Shown here one piece after another: positions 18,440 through 26,162 of a DNA stretch of 64,000 nucleotides (position 1 is the stretch's first letter; each line of letters opens with the position of its first letter). Made by a program: the position numbers and the translations under genes. The notes under the pieces are model-generated. The model was not told where the DNA came from, did no database searches, and worked only from the letters and a program-made list of their open reading frames with translations. Origin of the DNA: JAHBNG01 sp039028975 (GTDB lineage Bacteria; Chloroflexota; Anaerolineae; Caldilineales; Caldilineaceae); the NCBI GenBank assembly GCA_039028975.1, contig JBCCHB010000036.1, positions 49,155-113,154 on the forward strand, written 5' to 3'.

Positions 18440-19958
18440 GTTTGATTCCGAGCATATAGAGTCCTAACTCATGTTCCGTTAGTTCCGGGCTATTGTCAAA
18501 GATACCAACGATTTCTCCCTTGTAGAGCACAGCAATCCGATCGGCCAAGCTCATGACTTCGGCCAAGTCTGCCGAGATGAGCAAGACAGCCTTCCCCTCG
18601 TTGCGCTTTTCAATAAGCTGATTGCGTACAAATTCACTTGCCCCAATATCCACACCCCGAGTCGGCTGTGCGGCAATCAGCAACATGGGTTCAGCTGAGA
18701 ATTCTCGGGCCACGATGACCTTTTGCATGTTACCACCGGATAGCGATCCGATGGGCGCATCTGGTCCGGAGGTGCGGATATCAAAGGCTTGAATCAGGGC
18801 TTCTGCATTCTGACGAATTTGCATGGGTGAAAGGATGCCATGCCGGGTGAAGGGCGGCTGCTCATATCGATCAACGACCAGATTCTCGGCGATGGACGAC
18901 TCAAGGGCCACCCCATTGGTCAGCCGATCTTCGGGGATGTGGGCCACACCCGCCAAACGCACGCGTCTGGCATCAGCCTCTGTGAGTGTGTGACCATTGA
19001 CGGCTATGTCGCCCGTGGTAGCCGCCTTAAGCCCACTAAGCACTTCGGCTAACTCAGTCTGACCATTGCCCTCCACACCAGCGATGCCCAAAATCTCGCC
19101 AGCATAAACATCAAACGAGAGGTTCCGCAACATGGGGCGTCCCGTCTCAGAAATATAGCCAAGATGGCGGATTTGTGCAATGGATTGGCCTTGCTGCTGA
19201 GGTGGCTTATTGACATCCAGAAAAACTTCGCGCCCAACCATCAACCTGGCAATCTCTTCTTCGGTTACGTTGGCTGTGTTGACGCGACCCGTAACCTCGC
19301 CCTGGCGCATCACAGTTACCCGTTGGGATATTTCCTTAACTTCGACCAATTTGTGGGTAATGAAAATCACGGTCTTGCCTTGGTCAACCAGCCGATGGAC
19401 TGCCTCAAATAGATCGTCAGTCTCTTGGGGCGTTAACACAGCCGTTGGCTCGTCAAGAATGAGCAGATCCGCTCCCCGATAGAGGGTTTTGAGAATCTCC
19501 ACCCGCTGCCTCATGCCCACTGGCGTGGTCTCGACGGTAGCTTCAGCATCCACCTCTAGCCCATACTCTTTGGCCAGATTGTTGGTGATTTGGATTGCTT
19601 TTTCCGAATCCACAAAGCGACCCCGCTTGGGTTCTCGACCCAATACCACATTCTGGGCAACAGTAAAGGACGGAACCAACATAAAGTTTTGGTGGACCAT
19701 CCCAATCCCCAATTCAATGGCCATGTGGGGGTTGGGGATGTGGACCTGCTGACCATTAAGTGCAATCTGGCCGCTGGTAGGCTCCTCTAGGCCATAGAGA
19801 ATCTTCATTAGCGTACTCTTGCCCGCACCATTTTCACCCACCAACGCATGAATTTCGCCCTTCTGCACAGAAAAATCCACATTTTGGTTGGCTGTGACAC
19901 CGTTAGGATAGATCTTTGTAATGCCAGTCATTGTGACTAGCGGAGGGTGGTTCTGCAT
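18426..19958 (-). CDS. Nucleoside-type ABC transporter ATP-binding protein (two NBDs)
   Basis: 510 residues with two fused NBDs: Walker A 'GENGAGKST' and 'LLILDEPTAVLTPQE' in the first, 'GVEGNGQTELAEVLSG' (the non-canonical P-loop normal in this family), 'LSGGNMQKVIVARE' and 'QPTRGVDIGA' in the second. This is the NupO/YufO-like relative of RbsA. It starts an operon with two permeases. The binding protein normally encoded first in such operons (BmpA/NupN) is not found upstream: only a P450 remnant and a SanA-like gene lie there. Substrate (purine nucleosides) is inferred from family only. Confidence 0.85.
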   Translation of the reverse strand: MQNHPPLVTMTGITKIYPNGVTANQNVDFSVQKGEIHALVGENGAGKSTLMKILYGLEEPTSGQIALNGQQVHIPNPHMAIELGIGMVHQNFMLVPSFTVAQNVVLGREPKRGRFVDSEKAIQITNNLAKEYGLEVDAEATVETTPVGMRQRVEILKTLYRGADLLILDEPTAVLTPQETDDLFEAVHRLVDQGKTVIFITHKLVEVKEISQRVTVMRQGEVTGRVNTANVTEEEIARLMVGREVFLDVNKPPQQQGQSIAQIRHLGYISETGRPMLRNLSFDVYAGEILGIAGVEGNGQTELAEVLSGLKAATTGDIAVNGHTLTEADARRVRLAGVAHIPEDRLTNGVALESSIAENLVVDRYEQPPFTRHGILSPMQIRQNAEALIQAFDIRTSGPDAPIGSLSGGNMQKVIVAREFSAEPMLLIAAQPTRGVDIGASEFVRNQLIEKRNEGKAVLLISADLAEVMSLADRIAVLYKGEIVGIFDNSPELTEHELGLYMLGIKRDDL

Positions 19959-20063
19959 AGTTAGTATTCTACTTTATGCTTAGGAATGGCATAGACGACG
20001 ACGGTCATGATGGTAGCAAGCCCCCCCATTTTGTAAGGTAATGTCTTCGCCATCTCATCGTCT

Positions 20064-20306
20064 TTAGTATTCCAGCAACTCATGAATAGTACCGTCAATC
20101 GGCGCAATCGGTTGTGCCGACGCTAAAGCAGAATCGATTTTCACGGACAATCCGGAGCGAGGCTGTAGGATGTTGGCACGGGTCAGCAGGTCAATTCGCG
20201 TACCTGCAAGGATGGAGTAGCGGAAGCGTTGTAGAATCATGGGTAACATCAGTCGCAAGGCACGTTCAGCGAAAACTATACCGATACGGTTACGGGTCCC
20301 AACCAC
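20064..20306 (-). pseudogene. Cytochrome P450 C-terminal remnant
   Basis: The 80-residue reading matches the end of a bacterial cytochrome P450: 'GTRNRIGIVFAERALRLML' corresponds to the heme-loop 'GxRxCIGxxFAxxEAxxxL', followed by 'ILQRFRYSIL' and 'ILQPRSGLSVKI', the typical last beta strands. The heme-ligand cysteine position reads Arg (R-N-R-I-G), and nothing upstream continues the P450 fold, so it cannot be a working enzyme. It is a decayed gene end left between the nucleoside transporter and the SanA-like gene. Confidence 0.7.
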
Positions 20307-20479
20307 TCTATATCAAGCACCCTAAAAAAGGGCTTCGCCCAACCTCACCCGCGGAGTCCGTGACTCAGTCCCAGAACCGCTGAGCGCGAACTGGCTATGC
20401 GAAGCTACTCGAGTGGTTTTATACTTTCCTATACTATAAAAAATCCAGCACAGCCTTGCTCATAGCTGTCATAATGACC

Positions 20480-21136
20480 TTAATCAAACAGCGGAATTGC
20501 CTCTCCCATCACCGGAGGTGATTCGCTCCGAATGATATCCCAAGCCGATTGGGCCGTTGCTGCCACTTCTCGCACCATCATCCATTCGGCATCCCGATAC
20601 CGATGGAGATCGGAGGCAACGCCCACGGCATCCATTCCTAGCTGGCTGCAGGTAAAGAGTGCTCGAGGTAGGTGAAATTGCTGAGTTACCAGGGTGGCTG
20701 AGTCAAGAAGGAAGATGTGCTTGGCTCGATAGCAACTATCATAGGTCCGTCGCCCACCGAAGTCGGGTTGAATGTCCTCATCTTTGACGCCCCGAGACAG
20801 TGCATAGTCTCTCATGGCACTCGGTTCATCATAGTTCACAAAGCGATTATCTCCGCTTAGGAGGAGCTTCTGCACTCTGCCTGATTTGTAAAGGGCAATG
20901 GCTACATCCATGCGGTCGCGCAGGACGAGGCTTAACCCGCCACCCCGCCCAATGCCAGCACCAAAGACGATGGCCACCGGGGTTGCCGGTATCGATTCCA
21001 GGGAATAGATTTGCTGATCAACCGTTTGTAAAACAAAAAAGCGCCAGAGTAGGGGCAAACACCCCAGAAAAATAGCCATCAGTGCCAGCCCTAGAACCCA
21101 CCGCCTAAGGCCTGAACGGAATCTTGAACCTACCAT
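20480..21136 (-). CDS. SanA/YdcF-like DUF218 membrane protein
   Basis: 218 residues: one N-terminal membrane helix (about 13-34), then a DUF218 domain with 'AIVFGAGIGRGGGLSLVLRD', 'LLLSGDNRF', 'DFGGRRTYDSCYRAKHIF' and 'VTQQFHLPRALF'. SanA and ElyC relatives sit in the cell envelope and affect barrier function or murein/lipid-carrier metabolism; the reaction is not settled. The start codon lacks a clear ribosome site. Two GNAT genes precede it on the same strand at short spacing (12 bases from the nearer one). Confidence 0.85.
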   Translation of the reverse strand: MVGSRFRSGLRRWVLGLALMAIFLGCLPLLWRFFVLQTVDQQIYSLESIPATPVAIVFGAGIGRGGGLSLVLRDRMDVAIALYKSGRVQKLLLSGDNRFVNYDEPSAMRDYALSRGVKDEDIQPDFGGRRTYDSCYRAKHIFLLDSATLVTQQFHLPRALFTCSQLGMDAVGVASDLHRYRDAEWMMVREVAATAQSAWDIIRSESPPVMGEAIPLFD

Positions 21137-21148
21137 TTCAGCGTTCGC

Positions 21149-21682
21149 TTATCCTTCCCATTCCTGAATCGTCATTTGATAACGCAAGGTGTACGAGTCA
21201 TCTTCCTCGTTTTGATAGCGGGCCACCAAAGATAACCCTGACTTCTCCATCACTCGGGCTGACGCCCTATTGTTGGCATCACATTCACCAAAGAGACTTT
21301 GAGTGTCTGTCATAGCGAAGATGAAGTCAATCATGCCTTGCAGCGCTTCCGTCATATATCCGTGGTTCCAATGTTCTCGAATCAATCCATAACCAAAGTC
21401 GATTTCGCCCCACGCCTGCTTCCCTTCTCCTGCGCTCCCAAAACCAATCCAACCCAATACCTCACCGGTCTCTTGCAGAACGATAGCGCAATTGTGGGAT
21501 GAGCGCGGCGCCAATTCATTGTGATAGATAGTGCCCTCTAGCCAAGCCTTGGTCTCAGCCAGAGAATCGGTGGCAAAATCCGTATATTGATTGGCCTCCC
21601 TATCAGACTTGAAGGCATGTATTTCTTCTAGATCACCCATTTCCAGATCTCGAATGAGCAACCGATCTGTACTCATATTCAT
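21149..21682 (-). CDS. GNAT acetyltransferase, RimJ/RimL-like
   Basis: About 177 residues, Acetyltransf_3 type. The acetyl-CoA motif region reads 'IDFGYGLIREHWNHGYMTEA', then 'LFGECDANNRASARVMEKSG'. RimJ/RimL relatives acetylate protein N-termini, but many acetylate small molecules or antibiotics; substrate unknown. The frame is open to a TTG at 21703; ATG 21682 or 21676 fits the family start ('MNMSTDRLLIRDL'). It lies between the SanA-like gene and another GNAT gene. Confidence 0.85.
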   Translation of the reverse strand: MNMSTDRLLIRDLEMGDLEEIHAFKSDREANQYTDFATDSLAETKAWLEGTIYHNELAPRSSHNCAIVLQETGEVLGWIGFGSAGEGKQAWGEIDFGYGLIREHWNHGYMTEALQGMIDFIFAMTDTQSLFGECDANNRASARVMEKSGLSLVARYQNEEDDSYTLRYQMTIQEWEG

Positions 21683-21713
21683 AATAGTATACGTTATTCC
21701 CAATCCCTAATCC

Positions 21714-22688
21714 CTACTCCTCAATCCCTAATCCCTTATAATAAAAGAGCGTCTTACCACGAACTCCATAGCCGGCTTTTTCCGCCGCGTTCCGCATAGC
21801 CTCGTTCTCGCTCCAGGTGCCAAGAGCAGCTTCTTCCATTCCTCGCTCCTTGAGCATGGCAGCCCCGGTCAACATAAGTGCAGTGGCCAATCCTTTACGC
21901 TGATGGTTTGGGTGGGTGGCAACGGGATCTGTCCAGCCCCTTTTGCGACCAGTAAGTTCGTTATCTGCCTGGCTGACAGTGCAGAAACAGTAAGCGGCAA
22001 GGGTGCCGTCGGGTGCAACCGCAACCAGATCCAAAGCAGGCTCATAGTCAGTTGTTGTCATCCAGGAACGGCGCCCTTCGACGGTCATGTTTTCCGTGCC
22101 GAACGCAGCGCGATGGAGAGCTACTGAGGCTTCGACTTCACTCTCAGCAACAGGGCGAATGACATAGCCTAGTGGTGTCTGAGGCACAGGAATTGGTTTT
22201 GCTAGCGGACGCACAAGATGAACCGTATAGCCGGTACCTGCTTCAAACTTCTCTGTTTCAAGCAGAAAGATCCGATCGAAAAAGTTATCACGACAGCTAA
22301 CGCAGATCGATATCTCTTCATCTTCATGAGGACCAGTGTCAGGAGAATTCCGTTTCTCTTGAACAGCTTCTATCAAGGACTTTTCACCCCAACGGAGCAT
22401 CTCTTTTTCTATAGCTGTTTGTTCCAAATCTATAACACCATTCATCTGTATGGTCTCGAACCAAAGTGAATTGAACTTGGAATCCACAATGGAATAGCCA
22501 ATCATTACGCCGTCCTCCGTCCTCCAAAGGGCGAGCTGCCTAGCTGGCTCTTTGTCGGCAGTCCATGCTTCTAAATCTAGAATGCCCGGAAAGTCGTCAA
22601 GGCGTTCGGGCGGCCTGGAACGGATTACATTAGTCATTGCAACAAGGTCTTGTTGCCCTGCATAGGGTTGGGAGATTAGTTTAGTCAT
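21714..22688 (-). CDS. GNAT acetyltransferase with two-domain architecture
   Basis: 324 residues. The C-terminal half has a clear GNAT motif A 'VATHPNHQRKGLATALMLTG' and the closing 'LGTWSENEAMRNAAEKAGYG'. The N-terminal half looks like a degenerate GNAT domain ('VIRSRPPERLDDFPGILDLE', 'MIGYSIVDSKF') without a clean acetyl-CoA loop. Such tandem GNATs include mycothiol-synthase-like and unassigned proteins; substrate unknown. Confidence 0.8.
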   Translation of the reverse strand: MTKLISQPYAGQQDLVAMTNVIRSRPPERLDDFPGILDLEAWTADKEPARQLALWRTEDGVMIGYSIVDSKFNSLWFETIQMNGVIDLEQTAIEKEMLRWGEKSLIEAVQEKRNSPDTGPHEDEEISICVSCRDNFFDRIFLLETEKFEAGTGYTVHLVRPLAKPIPVPQTPLGYVIRPVAESEVEASVALHRAAFGTENMTVEGRRSWMTTTDYEPALDLVAVAPDGTLAAYCFCTVSQADNELTGRKRGWTDPVATHPNHQRKGLATALMLTGAAMLKERGMEEAALGTWSENEAMRNAAEKAGYGVRGKTLFYYKGLGIEE

Positions 22689-22790
22689 AGTGTCAATCTT
22701 GTGGACTTTGTATCGAACTGGTTTCTTTAGTCATCTTTTCTATCTTATGGAATGAGTCGTAAATAAGGCCACTCCACAGAATAAAATATC

Positions 22791-22845
22791 CGTCCAGTAG
22801 GCATGCCTCGTGCCGGTCCACCCGCACGAGGGCGTGCTCACTGCT
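22791..22845. repeat. Dispersed repeat family C, copy 1
   Basis: GTAGGCATGCCTCG...GGGCGTGCTCA is shared with 57143-57209 (GTAGGCACGCCTCG...GGGCGTGCTCA). Each copy is an imperfect hairpin, with a CGTGC-type arm on both sides. An ORF reading across this stretch is not credible. Confidence 0.55.
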
Positions 22846-22940
22846 CAAATTTTGGGTACTTATTTTTGTGGAGTCGCCTAACTTATACATTTCATTCGGG
22901 TGTAGCCTCTCCAAATGTTCAGCTTATTTAATTCTTGTTC

Positions 22941-24614
22941 CTATAAAATTTCTTCCATATCAATGGAAATCTTCCGACTGCCCATGGATGCATATAGCTG
23001 TCCGTCCACGATCTGCCAGATCTGGTTTGCCAATCGTCTTACCAGATAGCGATCATGAGAAATGAGGAGAATGGTGCCATCGAACTGTTCTAAGACGGAC
23101 TCTAATACCTCTTGAGCTGGAATGTCTAGGTGGTTGGTCGGCTCATCCAGCAGCAGGAAATTGGCTCCCTGGCAAGCTAGAATGGCCAGTGCCAGCCGTC
23201 CTCGTTCTCCACCACTCAATTCTCCAACAGACTTGAAGACATCGTCTCCCTGAAAGAGATACTGAGCCAAAAAGCGACGTGCCTCCTCCATATCCAAGTT
23301 CTCTGCGGAACTACTGTGTTGGCGATACAAGAATTCGTCGATTACGGAGCGGGATGCATCCAAGTTATTATGGGCTTGGGCAAAATAGCCAATCCGCAGA
23401 TTCATTCCCAATTCAGCAGTGCCAGAGATAGCCGGAAGTTCTTCTAGCAACGTACGCAAGAAAGTACTTTTTCCCGAACCATTGGGACCAACCAGTGCAG
23501 CGCATTCCCCTCGCATCAATTGGAGGTCATCGGCGACAAAGAGAGGATGCTCGTAACCCACCACCAAGTCATGGGTGGTTAACACGACTTCACCGCTGCG
23601 TTCAGTTGGATCCATATGAATCTTCATGCGATTCCACTCGCCATTCGGTGGGCGTCTCTCTTTGATCTTGGCCTTGACACGGGATGTTTTGAGCGCCCGC
23701 CCATCTGCATCTAACTCGACGTGGAGCCGGCGAAGCTTCCCAAAAGCCATATTCCGACCGCGCCCCGAACCGATATGTTTATGAATAAAGGCCATCTCTT
23801 TGGTCAAGCGTTGCTGGTCCGCTTCAAATTCCTTTTGACGTCTCGCCCATCGTTCAGCTCGCTGCTTTGTGTAAGCATCATAGTTACCACGGTAGGATTC
23901 GAGAGCGGTGGAACTCATTTCCCATACGTTATTCACCACTTGGTTGAGGAAGTGACGGTCATGGCTGACAATCAGCATGGCGCCTTCCCATTTTTTAAGG
24001 GTATCTTCCAGCCATTCCAGGGCTTGGACGTCGAGATGATTAGTCGGCTCATCCAGAATCAGGAGTGATGGCTCTTCAAGCAGTAGCCGGGCCATCAGTG
24101 CCCGAGTCTTTTGACCACCACTAAGATGTGTCAGGGGTAGCTCCAGATCATCCTTAGCAAAGCCTAGATTGTGGGTGATACGCTCGATCTTTGTCTCGTA
24201 TTCATAGCCACCAGCTTGCTCATAAGCCTCCAATCGATCATTGTACTCTGCATAGAGCCTTTCCGAGAGGTTCCCCTCTGCCATCTCATGCTCTAGGGTA
24301 CGAAGGCGGTGTTCATGGATACGCAGGTCTGCAAAGGCCGAGAGCATCTCTTCATAAATGGTGTGCTCTTTGTTTGCAAACGTCTGCACCGCTTCCTGAT
24401 GCAGATAGCCAATTGTAACATCTGGTGCCAGAGACACGCCACCTTCAATTGGTCGTTCCAATCCAGCAAGAACGTTCAGCAAGCTGGTCTTTCCGACGCC
24501 GTTAGGGCCGACCAAGCCAACCTTGTGATTGTCTTCAATCTTTCCTGATATACCACTAAAAATGTCAAAGTGGCCATAGGATTGAGCTAAATTGTGTGCA
24601 ATTAAAATAGACAT
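22941..24614 (-). CDS. ABC-F family ATPase
   Basis: 557 residues, soluble, with two ABC domains joined by a charged helical linker. Walker A 'GPNGVGKTS' (about 35-43) and 'GPNGSGKST'; signatures 'LSGGQKTRALMARLLL' and 'LSGGERGRLALAILA'; Walker B 'LLILDEPTNHLD' and 'LLLDEPTNHLD'. ABC-F proteins bind the ribosomal E site and act as translation factors or antibiotic-resistance proteins; none has membrane helices. It is not obviously one of the housekeeping types and could serve in protection from ribosome-targeting drugs, but sequence alone does not show that. GGAG stands 9 bases before the ATG. Confidence 0.9.
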   Translation of the reverse strand: MSILIAHNLAQSYGHFDIFSGISGKIEDNHKVGLVGPNGVGKTSLLNVLAGLERPIEGGVSLAPDVTIGYLHQEAVQTFANKEHTIYEEMLSAFADLRIHEHRLRTLEHEMAEGNLSERLYAEYNDRLEAYEQAGGYEYETKIERITHNLGFAKDDLELPLTHLSGGQKTRALMARLLLEEPSLLILDEPTNHLDVQALEWLEDTLKKWEGAMLIVSHDRHFLNQVVNNVWEMSSTALESYRGNYDAYTKQRAERWARRQKEFEADQQRLTKEMAFIHKHIGSGRGRNMAFGKLRRLHVELDADGRALKTSRVKAKIKERRPPNGEWNRMKIHMDPTERSGEVVLTTHDLVVGYEHPLFVADDLQLMRGECAALVGPNGSGKSTFLRTLLEELPAISGTAELGMNLRIGYFAQAHNNLDASRSVIDEFLYRQHSSSAENLDMEEARRFLAQYLFQGDDVFKSVGELSGGERGRLALAILACQGANFLLLDEPTNHLDIPAQEVLESVLEQFDGTILLISHDRYLVRRLANQIWQIVDGQLYASMGSRKISIDMEEIL

Positions 24615-24630
24615 AGGGGGTCTCCTGTCG

Positions 24631-24680
24631 GTTAGTAATCGGTAATCAGTAACCGGTAATCGGTAATCGGTAATCGGTAG
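24631..24680. repeat. Tandem heptamer repeat (TAATCGG)
   Basis: About six imperfect 7-base units (GGTAATC and variants) in a row directly upstream of the ABC-F gene. Same period as the GGACCCT runs at 9541-9639 and 61764-61820, but a different sequence. Confidence 0.75.
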
Positions 24681-24773
24681 GAAAGTGGATGGGTGTGTTT
24701 AGGGATAGTTGAGTGGGTAGCTCTGCTCGCGGCGTGGAAAACAGGAAGAACCCCAGAGAAAAAGAGGATCAAA

Positions 24774-24808
24774 AAAAGCCGTGAGCAGGAAGGTCTGCCC
24801 ACGGCTTT
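24774..24808 (-). terminator. Rho-independent terminator after the Uma2 gene
   Basis: On the minus strand AAAGCCGTG, GCAG, CTGC and CACGGCTTT form a long two-part stem followed by seven T. It lies 230 bases past the stop of the Uma2-family gene and 160 bases before the ABC-F start, so it separates the two transcripts. Confidence 0.75.
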
Positions 24809-25038
24809 CAAATCGGTAGAAAACTGGTATAATCCAGAGATTTGTCAACTGTTTTTGGACACACTCATCCCTTGGTTAATGAGGTTGCAGGATCTGGAAG
24901 TGTAAACAGTTGGTATCATTGGTAGAGTTTTGAATTAGAATTTGGCGTATATAGCCACAAAATTTCTGACGAGGATTAGTTTAGCAGAGAATTGTTGCTG
25001 TGTCAACGGTGAATTTTTGAGACTTTTCCCACATTCCC

Positions 25039-25752
25039 CTACTTCTCTAGGCGATTCTGTATCCAATCCCGAACTTGTCGTAGCCATTGGGGACGCGTCA
25101 ATTGCTGACCAGAGGCCACAAAATCCGTTAAAGCAGCAGCAGTCACAGGCTCCAACAGGGTGCTCGACGGCTGTTCAACATACTCTCCCCCACTTAACGT
25201 GTAAATCAGAACCGACTCGCCGTCATAGCGCCACACTTCTTGGACACCCAACGCAGCAAAGATAGGGAATTTATCCAGCGAAAAGCTGGTTAGGTCAATC
25301 TCGATGATCAGCTCAGGGCTTGGGTCAACTGTTAGGTCAATCTCAGATTTGCCACGGATCTCGGCTGCGCTCTGAATATAGAAACATGAGTCGGGTTCAA
25401 ATCCGCTAGATAGATCTTCCCGTCGAAACGTGGTGGAACCCAGATCCTGTATGTCAATGTCAAGCTCCTCAGCGAGTACATCAACAACGTATGAAAGGGT
25501 TTGCTTCAATGACTCGTGCTTGGGGGATAACACCATAATTTCCAGTGTTCCTTTGTGGTAAGCAAAGTGTGTCCCACTTTTTTCATTATGTTCCGACAAC
25601 AGGCTTTCATAAGTGTGCCAACTCACTCCGTGCAGCATGACATGCTGAATGGTTTCAGATGTCTGTATCGATACCGGTGGTGCCACTGGAGGTGAAATAG
25701 GAGGAACCGCCACTTCAGGAATTGCTTGGATTTGAGCTAGCTGTGCGCACAT
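25039..25752 (-). CDS. Uma2-family (DUF820) PD-(D/E)XK-like protein
   Basis: 237 residues. The first 40 are low-complexity (Pro/Val-rich); then comes the Uma2 domain: 'VSWHTYESLLSEHNEKSGTH', 'YHKGTLEIMVLSPKHESLKQ', 'EPDSCFYIQ', 'PSPELIIEIDL' and 'LGVQEVWRYDGE'. The family has a restriction-endonuclease-like fold and is multiplied in cyanobacteria and Chloroflexota, commonly next to mobile DNA; the biological role is unsettled. The acidic positions D (in EPDS) and E (in IIEID) of the presumed active site are present. Confidence 0.85.
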   Translation of the reverse strand: MCAQLAQIQAIPEVAVPPISPPVAPPVSIQTSETIQHVMLHGVSWHTYESLLSEHNEKSGTHFAYHKGTLEIMVLSPKHESLKQTLSYVVDVLAEELDIDIQDLGSTTFRREDLSSGFEPDSCFYIQSAAEIRGKSEIDLTVDPSPELIIEIDLTSFSLDKFPIFAALGVQEVWRYDGESVLIYTLSGGEYVEQPSSTLLEPVTAAALTDFVASGQQLTRPQWLRQVRDWIQNRLEK

Positions 25753-26162
25753 GGTTATCTTCCGTGTCGTCTACCTTCTCTCTTTAAAATAATGCCGGGT
25801 CACTTAAATTCAGTGAACAAATGAGCCATGATCATGGATTCGCCCACATGTGACAGTCACTTACGAATGTAACAGGTAAGAAGCCAAATAATGTCGGCTC
25901 GCTTAGACGCCAAGTGACAGTTACGGGCAAAACGATGACCAACGCCAACAAATGTCTTAGTGAGGACTACTATACTCCAAAATGTAAGATTTGTCATCTC
26001 CCCCAGATGATGCCATTCGTTCACGTTGTTTGATACGTACATATGATTTCTTCCGCCTCATGTGGTTGACTAGGTAATCGTGGGGGCAGGATATCTTGCC
26101 CCCACGATTACCGCTTTAAATCCCGAAGTGCCTTCCTTCACTCGGCGAGGATCTAGCATCTC
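25753..26162. other. Intergenic region with a very stable hairpin
   Basis: No gene recognised. 26073-26112 forms a perfect 16-bp stem. Between 25848 and 25935 several GTGACAG...TTAC motifs resemble the inner arms of the element at 6284-6402, but they do not make a full copy. Confidence 0.45.
26073..26112. terminator. Perfect 16-bp hairpin after the sigma-ankyrin gene
   Basis: GGTAATCGTGGGGGCA (26073-26088) is exactly complementary to TGCCCCCACGATTACC (26097-26112), with an 8-base loop. It lies 50 bases past the stop of the gene at 26163. No T-run follows, so it may be a 3' stabiliser or a non-canonical terminator. Confidence 0.5.

Larger units (their letters stand above)
24615..25038. other. 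Intergenic region with heptamer repeats and a terminator
   Basis: No gene recognised. Tandem TAATCGG-type heptamers lie at 24631-24680 just upstream of the ABC-F gene, and a minus-strand terminator at 24774-24808. The remaining sequence to the Uma2 gene end shows nothing notable. Confidence 0.5.

Noticed and set aside
22693..22914. 73-residue minus-strand frame
   Set aside because: It crosses the dispersed repeat at 22791-22845, has no ribosome site and no recognisable family.
24693..24905. 70-residue plus-strand frame
   Set aside because: Runs through the minus-strand terminator at 24774-24808 and has no family match.
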